Shown here piece after piece: positions 28,701 to 35,587 of a stretch of DNA of 64,000 nt. The translations under genes were made by a program, and so were the position numbers. Position 1 is the stretch's first letter, and every line of letters starts with the position of its first letter. The notes beneath the pieces were generated by a model. It was not told where the DNA came from. It saw nothing but the letters and a program-made list of their open reading frames with translations, and did no database searches. This DNA comes from Meandrina meandrites (Eukaryota; Cnidaria; Anthozoa; Scleractinia; Meandrinidae), in contig OY855904.1 in assembly GCA_963693305.1 (NCBI GenBank), positions 18,278,496-18,342,495 of the forward strand, in the 5' to 3' direction.

Positions 28701-31700
28701 GAGTAAATCTTGTTAACAATCAGACTGGGAGCCCGAGTTTTCTATGAGCGAATAGTCAACAAGGCGCAGCCGAGTTGACTGTCGCTGATAGAAAACGAAG
28801 GCGAGTAGTCGAATTGTTTTAGTAGAAACCTTAAAGGATTTCAGTCCAAAACTTACAATTTTATGCACTTTTAAACCCAAAATCGAGAATAATTGTCTTT
28901 TTAAAGAGCCACGCGCGCGATTGCGTTCTGTTAGCGAATAGAAAACAGTGGGAGAACAAATCAGATTAGCGGATTTCCAGTAGAACACGACTGAGTTTCT
29001 TAATCTACTAAAATACTTAGATAATGATTTTACGGCACTTAAATCTTTTGTCGGCAAATCCACAATTTCCCCCCCAAAAAAATAACATGTTAGTCTTTCG
29101 ACTTATTTTTATTTGAAATGCTGACCATGTGTTTTTCTGTCAAGGTTCGTTATCAAAACGCAGAAGAAGTCTTAAAACAGAGGTAAGCTATGAGTTCAAT
29201 ATTTTGTACAGGCGTTGGTTTTGCTAAACTCTGTTATTGGTTCAAAATTCTCGTGCACACTGATCTAACCATAAGATCAAGTACTATCTTTCTCAGCCAG
29301 TCAAGTGCAAAAACCAAATTCGACCGTGAACTGGGTTTGGGACATTTTCTGCGCTTGGCACCAGTTGCAAAGTTTTACTACAAGCTTGGCTGCTTAATTG
29401 CTCGCCCCTGACATATCACGAAATTTTATTGCTCAATCTCGTCCGAGAATGGCTTAATCACAGTTTTCTTTTTCTTGCAAACAGGGATAAAGCTATTGCC
29501 GAGCTAAGAAGAACAGTTGCGGAGAAGGAGGATTTACTTAACCGATCAACGACTAAGGTAACTGACTGGCTAAACGTACTTTTCATCAGTCAATATGTAG
29601 TTTATGTATTAACAGCAAGTATGTGTCGTTCATATGGACCTACCGCTGGGTCACTTCAGTATCTTATTGCTTGGGCAAGTTTGTTATGGAAAGTCAGTAA
29701 GTGTCAGACTACAAACTGACACCAACGTTAACACTGTGCGTTTTGAGAGCTGTCACCTACGTTACACTCAGAACTGTAATTTTAAGTTGTTAGATAAATG
29801 ATGAAATTGTTAAACTGAATAATTTGGACGCAACATACCTCTACAGATCTCGCATGTGATTGGTCACAGCACAGTAAATATTGCAGAAATATTTCAGACG
29901 TTCACGCTTTTATTACTTTGAGAGTAGGTGTGAAAATTAATAATAACATTAATCGACGTTTCGATGTATCCAACATCATTTTCAAAAATAAAAGTGATGA
30001 AAATGATGTTGGATACATCGAAACGTCGATTAACGTTGTTATTTATTTTTGCTAAAAGTGCTTTAGCAAGCAACTTATAATCCAAGAGTGGGTGTGACCT
30101 TAGAAAAGACCCGTGCAATAAACCACATACACGAGCTATCTAACCTCGTGGCCAAAGAGTGGAATCACTTCCAACCCCTCCCTGCCCCACTATCTTAAGC
30201 AAAGATGTAAGACCAAGGTTGATACTTTTTCACCTCATGTTAATGTCATTGTAAGGGATAGTAAATTAGTATCTAATTTGTCATTTTGTCTATAGATTAG
30301 ACAATATGAAGAAAACAACAGATTTTTAGGGAATGACAGAATCTATGGTCCAGAAAACAGAGGTAAGTAGCAGCTTTGTTTAGGCTGTATATAGTGATGT
30401 TATTTAACCCGTAAAACACCATCTAACAATTAGTGCGTAATAGTCAAAACTAAACAAAAGAAAACAATGGAAATGGTGTCTAATACTATCTGAAAGTTTA
30501 GTTACAATTTCACGGGTTAAGCAAAACCACTCTAGTACGAGCAAACTTTAATTGATGGACAAATTTTTGAAAATGAATTCAAGATATTGTATAACCCATA
30601 TATTTCAGAATATCACAAGATATAAGTCTGAGAACCTTTTTTTTCTATAAATAAGATTTCTTCGAAACACAGGCAATGTTTGTCAATGCGTGTGGCGGTC
30701 TTGACCAATCTGTTAAGCATTAGCTTAAGGCGAGGGAAATGATGTGCCTAAAAATGGGCGTCTGTTTTTTCAGACCAGAGACCTTTCCAAACCATTAGAC
30801 GTAACAAGGTACTTGTACTAAAAATAGATTAGCGAAGATTATCCCGTAAATAGTCATCGGCTGTTTCTCCTATCTATTGGTCTCTTGGATATATTTGCCG
30901 GCATTTATAAAGCATTTGAACTAATTTTACTTTCGATTTTTCACGTTTTCTTTTCTTTGTCACTTTTAAAGATTCTCAAAAGGTAATTACAAACTTGAAG
31001 GAGAGACTAAAAGAACTGGAAGAGCAGCTGCAAGAAAGAGAGGTTAGCAGTCTGGTCGAGGCAATTCCTTTTAGCGCGATTGGTTTTCTTCGGTTTACAG
31101 CATTATTGGGTATAATGCAGACAGCTGACGCTGCAAGCTGGAACTGCCTGCATTATACCCAGTAATGCTGTGAACCGAAGTAATTACCTATTATAATTAC
31201 TGACCTTCCTAAAACCCCATTGTTCTCTCTCTGCATTACATTGACAACTTCAGTTACTTCCACACTGATGTTTTGGTACACGGCTGCAATCGTTGATGTA
31301 TTGCAGAGGATTTTAGGAGGGTCAGTAGTTATTTAGAAGTATGTTTGTTCTGGGAAGAATAAGAATAATGATAATAAGAATAATGATAATGATAATGATG
31401 TTATTTTACCGTGGTGATTCATCAGCATAAAATCGCTGTTATCAATAAGGGTCCTGGAAAATAAAAATAAAATAACTATACGTAAAATATTCAGATCTAA
31501 ACTACAGTTAAAAGCATTAAAAAAGCTGAATATAACTGTTAAAAAAAGATTTATATATATAATGGTGCTAACCACTGGTGTTATTTTGACAGATGCTTCA
31601 ACTGGATGAAAACGAGGTATGTCATGCAATTTATTTCTGTATGGATAACATTTGCGAAGAGATGGCAAAAAGTTTTTCCAAGGAGTCTTTAATACTCCAA

Positions 31701-33420
31701 GTTAACAAAAGACAGTTTCATAAGGTTTACTTTAAACGGATTTTCCAAAAAGTTATTTAACGTCGAAAAATCTCCCAGTTGGGCTATCCTCTGCTACATC
31801 ACCGAGGCGATGTTGTTTAAAATTGCCGTTTGTTTCTTCAATTTGTTTACGTAGTTTTTGTTTCGTGAATGTTAATGTGAACTACATACTGTTTGTCGAC
31901 AGTTGCGTGATCTTAGGAAAGATAACAGTCAGCTGGAAACCGATCTGGAGGACAAAGACAAGGTAATCTTGGCGACGTTTAATACTAAATTTAGTCCAAG
32001 GCCCATTTATGATTATGGTAGGCTGTCGGTTTTTTTAGAACGAGGGGAATAAACAGGCGTTAAAATGTTATGATGAAGTCTGATTGCTCTTTCTTTTTCC
32101 GCAGAAAATAAAACTTCTTCAAGCTAAAATAATCGAATTAAAGAAGGCGTTCCAACGAGAACTGGTAAGATTGTGTGTCGATTCTATTCCGTTACTAAGG
32201 TAACTTTCCGACTAACCTATTCTCTATCCTTCTTTACCTCCTTCTTTTTAAAGGAAGTGTTTTAAAAGTAAAACAAACAAACAAACAAGCAAAAGGGTTT
32301 TAACGTGTTTCCTAATCCTTTTTTCAGAAAATGGCAGCACCTGTGGGAGAGGCTATGCAGAGAAGTCCTGGTACCCCTAATGGTGACGTCATTGTACACA
32401 GTGACGAAGAGAAAGATAGACAAGAATATCTCGAAGTTAACTTCAAGTATCCTTTGATGCTCAACTGACAAACAACGCGGCATCGGTTCGGTGCCTTGAG
32501 AGAATCAGTCGGTCGGTCGATTGTAAATTTTATCAAAGCCAAACTGGATTCCATAAGTTGCGTTATCACCTTAACTCAAAGTCAGATATTTAAAGCATGT
32601 GGTTTTAAAATACATGTGCTGTTCAAATAAGCAGGTAACTGTGCAGTTGGTATTCTCTATCTATCTATTTCAATTTTAAAATACTACTACAGTTCCGGAT
32701 ACAGTTATACTAAATAATTACAATGATAATTAACTAATGAATAAAAATAGATATAAAACGGTTGAGTTTCGTTGTGTTCGACAGATGGTTCTTTACCATT
32801 GGCGACGTATAGCTTTTCCTGATATGTAATGTAATGTAATCAGTTAATCAGTTAAATCATCAGTTAATTACGAACTGCTTTACATGATTGCCGTGTGGGA
32901 ATCCGATATATCAGCTACCTTTTAATAATTTGCTTAAAATTGTTTCTGTAACTTCGTAGAAACATGAAGAACGTTGTTAGAACCACGGCTTTCGGCCAAT
33001 CAAAGTGTGCGCTTCCTCTAGACCTTTTTTCCAATACAATTTATAATGTGTTGTATTGTGTTTGTTGTCTTAGTCACGCCAGTTGATCAACGTGATAGGC
33101 CATTTGTTAATGTTCACGCCTAAAGAGAGCGCGTGCGTCAAGGAAGCTATGGAGTGGAAGGTTTGTGCTTTTTTATTGGGTAAAACTCTTTAAGAAATTG
33201 AAACAATTGATTTAAACTGAAAACCTGGTATATTGGAAGAGAGGTGTGCGGACGCTTATTCTGGAAGACAAGATGTTTATTGCATCAAAGGGGAGGGGGG
33301 GGGGGGTGGGGGGACGTTTAATTGACTTTGTTTATTGATAGCTTTCTCTTGAGCTGTTATAACAGAAGGCTAATGGTTTTGTTATATATTTGCTTTTTTT
33401 TTCAGCTACCACTTGATTAG
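1676..33420 (+). CDS. Golgin-97 ortholog (GRIP-domain trans-Golgi tether), 30 exons, 5' end missing
   Basis: This spliced gene encodes a coiled-coil protein that in animals is anchored to trans-Golgi membranes by its C-terminal GRIP domain binding Arl1-GTP, where it captures endosome-derived carriers. Thirty exons (listed separately) sum to 2,196 bases, 731 codons plus stop, with canonical GT-AG borders and matching phases throughout. Landmarks match golgin-97: an early TRSSKEEILHLLAKKGEQ segment, NELNHLQQQELTKMKSL, a KIKLLQAKIIELKKAFQREL block before the C-terminus, and a GRIP domain (about the last 60 residues, exons 27-30) that starts NFKYLKHVVLKYM with the Tyr needed for Arl1 binding. Human golgin-97 is 767 residues, so about 50 N-terminal residues are probably upstream. 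The protein ends soon after the GRIP domain, lacking the longer vertebrate tail. Introns hold many transposons and one complete nested gene. Identity is firm; some small exons could have alternatives. Confidence 0.9.
2140..2690. repeat. Inverted-repeat element split by a SINE
   Basis: The flanks of the SINE (2,140-2,290 and 2,595-2,684) match, in reverse orientation, the 276-bp element at 48,583-48,858. Shared blocks include TTAACAATTATTCAC, ATATCCACCACTTT and AAGCACTATTCACTTGTGTGG. The SINE therefore appears to have landed inside an older copy of this family. Another fragment lies near 9,447-9,485. Confidence 0.6.
2298..2590 (+). repeat. tRNA-derived SINE
   Basis: A pol III-type head is visible: an A-box-like GTGGCCTAATGATTAGTG near 2308 and a textbook B box GGTTCGAGCCC at 2352-2362. 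The tRNA-unrelated body follows with a GTGTATAAGTGGGTA block shared with the copies at 48,939, 53,596 and 62,668. It sits in golgin intron 1. Confidence 0.75.
3106..3180 (+). CDS. golgin-97 exon 2
   Basis: 75 bases; two bases complete the split codon, 24 codons follow, one base is left over. Encodes MASLLREQTRVKESLEGALE in the predicted coiled coil. Confidence 0.85.
3665..3762 (+). CDS. golgin-97 exon 3
   Basis: 98 bases between a TTTCAG acceptor and a GTATTT donor, ending in phase 0. Encodes the HSTRIRSMNNEFEERSKKMK coiled-coil segment. Confidence 0.85.
3763..5129. other. golgin-97 intron, nothing else seen
   Basis: AT-rich intron. I see no coding exon, RNA gene or clear transposon termini. 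Confidence 0.5.
5130..5162 (+). CDS. golgin-97 exon 4
   Basis: 33-base phase 0 micro-exon encoding ELENKLKALTL, bounded by TTTTTAG and GTAAGA. Its short length makes it less certain than its neighbours, but it keeps the frame and fits the coiled coil. Confidence 0.7.
5694..5768 (+). CDS. golgin-97 exon 5
   Basis: 75 bases, phase 0 to 0. Contains NELNHLQQQELTKMKSL, one of the most diagnostic golgin-97 segments outside the GRIP domain. Confidence 0.92.
5769..7462. other. golgin-97 intron with simple and foldback repeats
   Basis: Contains an 8-bp tandem repeat (CTATTACA, about four copies, 6,513-6,546) and a foldback at about 6,850-6,985 whose ends read TAGCTGTAGCCTC and CTGCAGCTACAGCT. A 143-codon minus-strand frame at 5,939-6,370 has no recognisable domain and is not called. 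Confidence 0.5.
6513..6546. repeat. 8-bp tandem repeat (CTATTACA)n
   Basis: About four perfect consecutive units of CTATTACA are visible in the golgin intron. Confidence 0.85.
7463..7522 (+). CDS. golgin-97 exon 6
   Basis: 60 bases, phase 0 to 0, acceptor TTTAAACAG and donor GTAAGA. Encodes FIQYQTDATRKAAEIIEKSK. Confidence 0.85.
7630..7697. repeat. 68-bp near-perfect hairpin
   Basis: Two 34-base arms meet at a central GTCGAC (7,661-7,666) with almost no loop; the outer bases are TGACTTCGTTATAAAA and its complement, with one local mismatch. It lies in a golgin intron just downstream of exon 6. Confidence 0.9.
8115..8203 (+). CDS. golgin-97 exon 7
   Basis: 89 bases from ATTGCAG to GTAGTT, 29 codons plus two bases. 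Contains LEDLDNAYLEQKGELAALQE. Confidence 0.88.
8466..8577 (+). CDS. golgin-97 exon 8
   Basis: 112 bases; one base completes an Arg codon, then 37 codons. Contains GRVGTLEKEKNLLHDELTNT. It is followed by the 7-kb intron that holds the nested gene. Confidence 0.88.
8578..9774. other. golgin-97 intron, repeat-derived 5' part
   Basis: The 8,625-8,720 segment resembles 15,150-15,250 (shared GTGAAGCT, TCAGTG and GTGGTTAGT blocks). The 9,260-9,425 segment resembles 28,860-28,990 (shared CAGCGAACAG-like and TACAGAACACG-like blocks). These look like two old dispersed non-coding repeat families. No exon was found. Confidence 0.45.
9775..10299 (+). CDS. Exon 1 of the transposase/exonuclease gene
   Basis: 175 codons, donor GTAATA, phase 0. 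It has a basic, hydroxyl-rich N-terminus like a mitochondrial presequence, a hydrophobic segment (CWALGLAAAMPSYLFF), then a charged linker. I do not recognise this part as belonging to the transposase family. Confidence 0.8.
9775..14029 (+). CDS. Mutator-like transposase region fused to DEDDh exonuclease, 3 exons
   Basis: Three exons (9775-10299, 10391-10490, 11454-14029) join in frame to 1,066 codons plus stop. In order: a basic leader (MAALGFFRKRLVLASFR) and a hydrophobic stretch near residue 85; paired CxxC motifs (C203/C206 and C232/C235); a Mutator-like transposase-type region with D345 in SYDMGWQRRG and an Asp run at 436-438; then a DEDDh 3'-5' exonuclease with D765 and E767 (FDTET), D866 (GHNSSTFD) and H934/D939 (HDALED). 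The exonuclease residues are all present, so nuclease activity is plausible. The start context is AAACATGGCG and an AATAAA lies 45 bases past the stop. It is nested in a golgin intron, same strand. Such transposase-exonuclease proteins are common in cnidarian genomes and are probably transposon-derived; whether this one is mobile or domesticated cannot be told. Confidence 0.85.
10391..10490 (+). CDS. Exon 2 of the transposase/exonuclease gene
   Basis: 100 bases between TTTTTACAG and GTGAGT, ending with one extra base. Encodes LTGTRLIDLKVMANDLKSC followed by FYCHA, the conserved entry segment of this Mutator-like domain with the first CxxC. Confidence 0.88.
10491..11453. other. Intron 2 of the nested gene
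   Basis: Intron with a poly-C run near 10,800. No exon or element seen. Confidence 0.6.
11454..14029 (+). CDS. Exon 3 of the transposase/exonuclease gene
   Basis: One long exon carrying the transposase-type region and the whole exonuclease domain to the TAA stop. The acceptor GTTTTCAG restores the frame left by exon 2. The frame stays open for 2.6 kb with no stop, which argues against long-term pseudogene decay. Confidence 0.9.
14074..14079 (+). promoter_or_regulatory. Poly(A) signal of the nested gene
   Basis: AATAAA 45 bases after the stop codon, a normal spacing for a short 3' UTR. Confidence 0.6.
14508..14728. repeat. MITE-like element with GGTGACCCTA ends
   Basis: Terminal GGTGACCCTA at the left is mirrored by TAGGGTCACC at the right, with AT-rich subterminal sequence and an inner inverted pair around TCTGCGGA and TCCGCAGA. 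No target duplication was found. Confidence 0.6.
14729..15571. other. golgin-97 intron, nothing firm seen
   Basis: AT-rich intron with the degenerate repeat noted near 15,150-15,250. A 134-codon minus-strand frame (14,847-15,251) overlaps that repeat and has no recognisable domain. Confidence 0.45.
15572..15667 (+). CDS. golgin-97 exon 9
   Basis: 96 bases, phase 0 to 0. Contains VQLDRAEKSLRQTEEELANL. Confidence 0.88.
15770..15843 (+). CDS. golgin-97 exon 10
   Basis: 74 bases, 24 codons plus two bases, ATTGCAG to GTACGT. Contains LEQKEGEADELKERLGDLQR. Confidence 0.88.
15985..16684 (+). mobile_element. LINE 3' remnant (RT C-terminal region and tail)
   Basis: Broken frames encode the end of a jockey/CR1/L2-type LINE polymerase: IKRLRDFVPREILLTVYNSL, then SLIQPHFDYCSVVW, and downstream GAVLWNSLPNEIKLSRTLNE. 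It ends with AATAAAG and a (TTACC)n 3' repeat at 16,667-16,684, typical of LINE tails. At least two frame breaks; 5' truncated. It lies in a golgin intron. Confidence 0.85.
17164..17218 (+). CDS. golgin-97 exon 11
   Basis: 55 bases; one base completes Arg, then LEDSKLSGNDQVKAMEKE. Acceptor GTCTTAG, donor GTATGT. Confidence 0.85.
17735..19770. repeat. Tandem ~0.77-kb repeat, second unit split by a TTAA-flanked element
   Basis: A unit starting near 17,735 (AGATTTACAGCTTTGAATAG) and ending near 18,361 (CACCTCTCAAAAAAC) recurs from about 18,505 to 19,757, the second copy being interrupted at 18,745-19,357. A short third partial copy lies at about 18,380-18,495. The apparent ORFs at 18,091-18,363 and 19,518-19,757 are simply the same repeat translated twice; they show no known domain. 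Confidence 0.8.
18745..19357. mobile_element. TTAA-flanked non-autonomous transposon, 613 bp
   Basis: Inverted ends GACGGAATCCACCAGGAC and its near complement at the right are flanked by TTAA on both sides (18,741-18,744 and 19,358-19,361). The sister repeat near 17,972 shows the uninterrupted site with one TTAA. TTAA duplication is characteristic of piggyBac and Kolobok transposases. Inside is a ~210-bp tandem duplication (about 18,900-19,110 and 19,120-19,320). Confidence 0.85.
20128..20223 (+). CDS. golgin-97 exon 12
   Basis: 96 bases, phase 0 to 0. Contains REQLENRLRESRDQLNELR and ends NDRINTLGSL, resembling the middle of golgin-97. Confidence 0.88.
20224..21009. other. golgin-97 intron, nothing firm seen
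   Basis: No exon found. Minus-strand frames at 20,669-21,023 have no recognisable motif. Confidence 0.45.
21010..22812 (+). mobile_element. Degraded LINE with inactive RT motif
   Basis: Fragments in several frames match LINE reverse transcriptase in order: NNYRPISVLPVLSKFIEKRV (about 21,018), VITDFREVFAVIDHKILL (about 21,175), IKQGVLQGSILGPVIFLLF (about 21,500), then IYAGDTTLSSNW (about 21,597), where the catalytic YADD reads YAGD. Later WIPFHSETCINPCALAYK belongs to the C-terminal region. The 3' end near 22,780-22,810 has AATAAAG and a (TTATC)n tail. Multiple stops and shifts: dead copy. Confidence 0.8.
21280..21405. repeat. Foldback MITE inside the LINE
   Basis: TCTAGTTAAAATCAAAAAAGG and downstream TTTTTTCGATTTTAACTA form inverted arms around a short centre, splitting the LINE RT between its DxF and QG blocks. 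Confidence 0.7.
22813..23630. other. golgin-97 intron, nothing firm seen
   Basis: No exon or recognisable element; the 67-codon minus-strand frame at 23,282-23,485 has no motif. Confidence 0.4.
23640..23890 (+). pseudogene. ZAD-like zinc-finger domain remnant
   Basis: One frame reads ICRCCNKTVLVRNDPIDIF, then, after a frameshift near 23,700, ADPELIKVLEFLTGKDFEV and LCQPCFRKVKNIL follow, ending in TAA-free sequence to a stop at 23,886. The paired CxxC motifs at the two ends with this spacing resemble a ZAD (zinc-finger associated) domain. The frame break suggests a remnant, or part of a degraded transposon; no C2H2 fingers follow. Confidence 0.45.
24002..24145. repeat. Direct repeat, ~107-bp period
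   Basis: The 37-base block TCGCTTTTGTTGTTATTC... at 24,002-24,038 recurs at 24,109-24,145 essentially unchanged. A 32-bp hairpin, AACTCGGAAATGGC and its complement, lies nearby at 24,324-24,355. Confidence 0.8.
24356..25446. other. golgin-97 intron, nothing firm seen
   Basis: No exon, RNA gene or transposon ends recognised in this stretch. Confidence 0.4.
25447..25542 (+). CDS. golgin-97 exon 13
   Basis: 96 bases, phase 0 to 0. Contains LNERLERKETELTECKRKYD. Confidence 0.88.
25654..25749 (+). CDS. golgin-97 exon 14
   Basis: 96 bases, phase 0 to 0. Contains FQLEQELARIQQETKSGKRS. Confidence 0.88.
26073..26129 (+). CDS. golgin-97 exon 15
   Basis: 57 bases encoding MRLEAAREREKTEMQTKL after one Val codon; donor GTGAGC. 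Confidence 0.86.
26169..26372. mobile_element. Short inverted-repeat element with 9-bp target duplication (copy 1)
   Basis: Ends TTCTCGTCCCCAGAG and CTCTGGGGACGAGAA are inverted. The flanks CAGAAACAA (26,160-26,168) and CAGAAATAA (26,373-26,381) form a 9-bp duplication with one mismatch. Inner arms (GATCGAGACCTCTGGC and complement) also pair. It lies in a golgin intron just after exon 15. Confidence 0.8.
26867..26962 (+). CDS. golgin-97 exon 16
   Basis: 96 bases, phase 0 to 0. Contains YKQQIADLEEEKEQLQ. Confidence 0.88.
27471..27560 (+). CDS. golgin-97 exon 17
   Basis: 90 bases, phase 0 to 0. Contains NELMSKAEENRHVSLCLEDA. Confidence 0.87.
28073..28138 (+). CDS. golgin-97 exon 18
   Basis: 66 bases, phase 0 to 0. 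Contains IAKFEETLKEKNDLLTCFKE. Confidence 0.87.
28512..28592 (+). CDS. golgin-97 exon 19
   Basis: 81 bases, phase 0 to 0. A Ser/Pro-rich start (LDSPSHFTSNLSPEVV) then ENLKEELNSTK; probably a break in the coiled coil. Confidence 0.85.
29145..29182 (+). CDS. golgin-97 exon 20
   Basis: 38-base exon, VRYQNAEEVLKQ plus two bases of a split Arg codon; donor GTAAGC. Confidence 0.83.
29485..29557 (+). CDS. golgin-97 exon 21
   Basis: 73 bases; completes Arg, then DKAIAELRRTVAEKEDLLNR and four more residues. Confidence 0.88.
29942..30044. repeat. ~100-bp foldback hairpin
   Basis: Arms of about 43 bases (AATCGACGTTTCGATGTATC and its complement GATACATCGAAACGTCGATT) flank a ~14-base loop. It sits in a golgin intron. 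Confidence 0.85.
30296..30362 (+). CDS. golgin-97 exon 22
   Basis: 67 bases, 22 codons plus one base. Contains RQYEENNRFLGNDRIYGPEN; start of the less helical linker before the C-terminal coils. Confidence 0.83.
30774..30808 (+). CDS. Possible alternative golgin-97 cassette exon
   Basis: TTTTTTCAG acceptor and GTACTT donor enclose 35 bases that would read D-QRPFQTIRRNK after exon 22. Using it requires the second acceptor of the next exon (30,983) to stay in frame. It may be spurious, so it is not counted among the 30 exons. Confidence 0.3.
30972..31042 (+). CDS. golgin-97 exon 23
   Basis: 71 bases; completes an Asp codon, then SQKVITNLKERLKELEEQLQ and ERE. An alternative acceptor 11 bases downstream (exon from 30,983) also keeps the frame if the 30,774 cassette is used. 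Confidence 0.85.
31088..31180. repeat. ~93-bp foldback hairpin
   Basis: Arms CTTCGGTTTACAGCATTATT (31,088) and AATGCTGTGAACCGAAG (to 31,180) pair over about 33 bases with few mismatches. Confidence 0.85.
31593..31616 (+). CDS. golgin-97 micro-exon 24
   Basis: 24 bases, MLQLDENE, phase 0 to 0, with a TTTTGACAG acceptor and GTATGT donor. Frame-neutral and so hard to prove from sequence alone. Confidence 0.6.
31903..31962 (+). CDS. golgin-97 exon 25
   Basis: 60 bases, LRDLRKDNSQLETDLEDKDK, the start of the last coiled coil before the GRIP domain. Confidence 0.88.
32105..32164 (+). CDS. golgin-97 exon 26
   Basis: 60 bases, KIKLLQAKIIELKKAFQREL, a strongly golgin-97-like block. Confidence 0.92.
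32328..32446 (+). CDS. golgin-97 exon 27 (linker and GRIP start)
   Basis: 119 bases, 39 codons plus two bases. An acidic, Pro-containing linker (TPNGDVIVHSDEEKDRQEYL) leads into EVNF, the beginning of the GRIP domain. Reading on past the donor meets a stop within 10 codons. Confidence 0.92.
32586..32634 (+). CDS. golgin-97 exon 28 (GRIP helix 1)
   Basis: 49 bases encoding (K)YLKHVVLKYMCCSNKQ. Holds the GRIP Tyr in the FxYLKHVVLK consensus, which in this family contacts Arl1. Too short to show as an open frame. Confidence 0.93.
33074..33160 (+). CDS. golgin-97 exon 29 (GRIP helices 2-3)
   Basis: 87 bases, phase 0 to 0: SRQLINVIGHLLMFTPKESA then CVKEAMEWK, the second half of the GRIP domain. 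Confidence 0.93.
33406..33420 (+). CDS. golgin-97 last coding exon
   Basis: After a long polypyrimidine tract and CAG, four codons LPLD then TAG. The 3' UTR follows. Confidence 0.85.
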   Translation, partial: LPLD

Positions 33421-33743
33421 GAATTTTTTAAACAAGTCGTTCCCAATAGGTAAGTTCCGGTTCATAGTGAAAGCTGCTTTGAAAGATTGAAAGCCGAGTT
33501 ATACTTGTAGCAACTTCAGCACTGACCATCCCTATTCGAACACCGGACACCGGTTTTAATGAGATTGAAGTTAAATACCACTGGTGAAAATTGAGAACGT
33601 TTGACTTTGAACTGCTGCTCTTCGGAATCAATCAGTAGGAACCAGTGTACGGTCCCAGGGTGCTTGCTCTTGATAAGGTTGACTATATGCAATGTTTACA
33701 AGCACATGGTAAACTAGTGATTAGAAGCAAGGGAGAATGCTGA

Positions 33744-33749
33744 AATAAA
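33744..33749 (+). promoter_or_regulatory. Candidate poly(A) signal of golgin-97
   Basis: First AATAAA downstream of the stop, about 325 bases after it. Confidence 0.4.
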
Positions 33750-33842
33750 CTGTTAAGTAGAGTCATTTCCAAAGAATATTGGTCAGTGGATGGCATTTAA
33801 ATAATAAAAAACCGTTAAAAAGTACCCGCATGCAATACACTT

Positions 33843-33904
33843 CACCATTTCCACATCTCCCATAATACACAAACAAAGTGTATTATGGGAGATGTGAAAG
33901 TGGC
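33843..33904. repeat. 62-bp foldback hairpin
   Basis: CCACATCTCCCATAATACAC, a 7-base loop AAACAAA, then the complement GTGTATTATGGGAGATGTG. Confidence 0.9.
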
Positions 33905-35587
33905 GAATGCATTGTTATTTTCACGTCACAATAACGTTCATCCTTGATGCTTATTTTAACTTTCATGTTACGACAGAAACAGCCTTTAAAAATTGGATAT
34001 ATAATGCCAGTTTTAGCAATATCTTGGTCAATTACAAGATTAAAATACGATAACGTATAAACATGTAAAAAATAATGCCAATAAACAAATCCTAAAAGAT
34101 AGTTCCTCCACATTTACCTAAATTCTCGCAAACATTTTTGTTGCAGATGGACTAACATGCTGTTTTCCTCGCGAAAAGACCGTAACACAACGCAGTAGGA
34201 AGACCAGAGGCGACACGTCATTATAAATATTTTCTTTTTCAGGCCTTTCTTTCTGTTTAGCGTTTTGACGATGCAATGTGGCACTGGAATTTTAACACAT
34301 TCACTCTCTCCTGTTGAACGGCAAAATTCTTACTGCTCTCACACATATTTCATGATTTCTTTGGGAAAATGAAGTTAGCTCGGAGTTGGTCAGCCACTTT
34401 CTTCTTACTACTCACCTAGTACAATTTGTTTAAAAAGTAAAAAAGTAAATATAAACTGATCATGAACGTTGTCTTATAAGAGCTAGACAAAACAAATTAG
34501 AATGGGGAACTTGATATCACTTGTGCACTGTATATTTTGTCTGTTTTAACAAGCTCGACCAAATCGGAAATCAAATTAAGATAATCTATTTTGAAGGAAC
34601 GTGGGTACAGCAACTAGAATCTATGACCTTTTTATGAAATAATTAGCACAACAATTCAAGCAACATTTTTATGTAGAAAGTGGAATTATTAATAACAAAT
34701 ATCCTTTTGAAGATATTTTTAATATGAACGTCAAGAACGAATATCAGAAGACGTAATATAATTTATCTGGAGAGAATATTATATATGAGAATATTTATAT
34801 TTATTTCCGAGAATGGAAAAAGCATCGGTATTATCCAAGTTCACAGAAATTAAAGGTGTAATATATCATTTGTAACAGAATTAAAAACAACGTTGATGAA
34901 AGCGACTTAAATGTAGTTATGAATACTTTTTTCAGCGCTACCGAGATAAATGAACGGTCTTTTCCCCGTCAAAGTTATCAGCAATTAGAAACAGGTAGGG
35001 GTGAATGAAATACATTAGTATTGTTTTCGAGATAACCCCGAACAATTAAAAGGCACTAAATTTCCTTGTTTGGGCTCTATTAAGCTTCCCTCCCTAAACC
35101 TCTCTAGTAAATTCCCTCCCTCCTCTAGAATTTAATGCTTTTAATCCCACCCCCCATCTGAGTGAAGCCATCTCCTTCCCTGGATCCTGGATGGTTTGCA
35201 AAGCGACAACAACTTAGAAAGCAAAAGTACCTGACTTTCCGTCTGAAATTTTTCAAATCGTACCAAGAAACACGCTGAAACTTGGTATGAACCTTTGAAA
35301 TATCGTGTTCTAGCTCTAGCTTGAACATAAGGCAAAACAAATCGACACACCGGTGATTTTTTGCAAGTTGCAAATACCGTAATTTCGCAGAATCTACAGG
35401 TATCTTTCACTATTTCTAAACGTTGCTTTCGATTGTTTGCTAGATGTTATTTCTTGTACTGCTTTAAATCCATTTTTAGTTTAGAAAACGAGATAAGTTT
35501 GGATCACTCCACACCCCAAAACCCTTGATTTCATTTCCCAACCAATGAAATCGTCTCATTGGAATTTGTGATTGGCAGCGATTGGCA
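33905..35587. other. Intergenic, nothing firm seen
   Basis: AT-rich DNA past the golgin gene. Two overlapping minus-strand frames at 35,125-35,410 lack a recognisable domain. Confidence 0.45.

Larger units (their letters stand above)
26963..33405. other. Short golgin-97 introns, 3' half
   Basis: Introns between exons 16 and 30. Supported contents: a dispersed repeat at 28,720-28,990 related to 9,260-9,425; a hairpin at 29,942-30,044; a hairpin at 31,088-31,180; GAT/AAT-rich simple sequence near 31,360-31,400; a poly-G run near 33,295-33,315. Nothing else recognised. Confidence 0.5.

Noticed and set aside
29942..30044. Hammerhead-ribozyme-like motif (TGATGA ... CGAAAC) in a hairpin
   Set aside because: The position that should be the invariant C of CTGATGA is G, and the sequence is fully explained by a long palindrome.
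32950..33020. AACATGAAGAACGTTGTT (NMKNVV) as the GRIP helix exon
   Set aside because: The exon at 32,586-32,634 encodes the proper YLKHVVLKYM with correct phases and splice sites; this one has no usable donor in frame.
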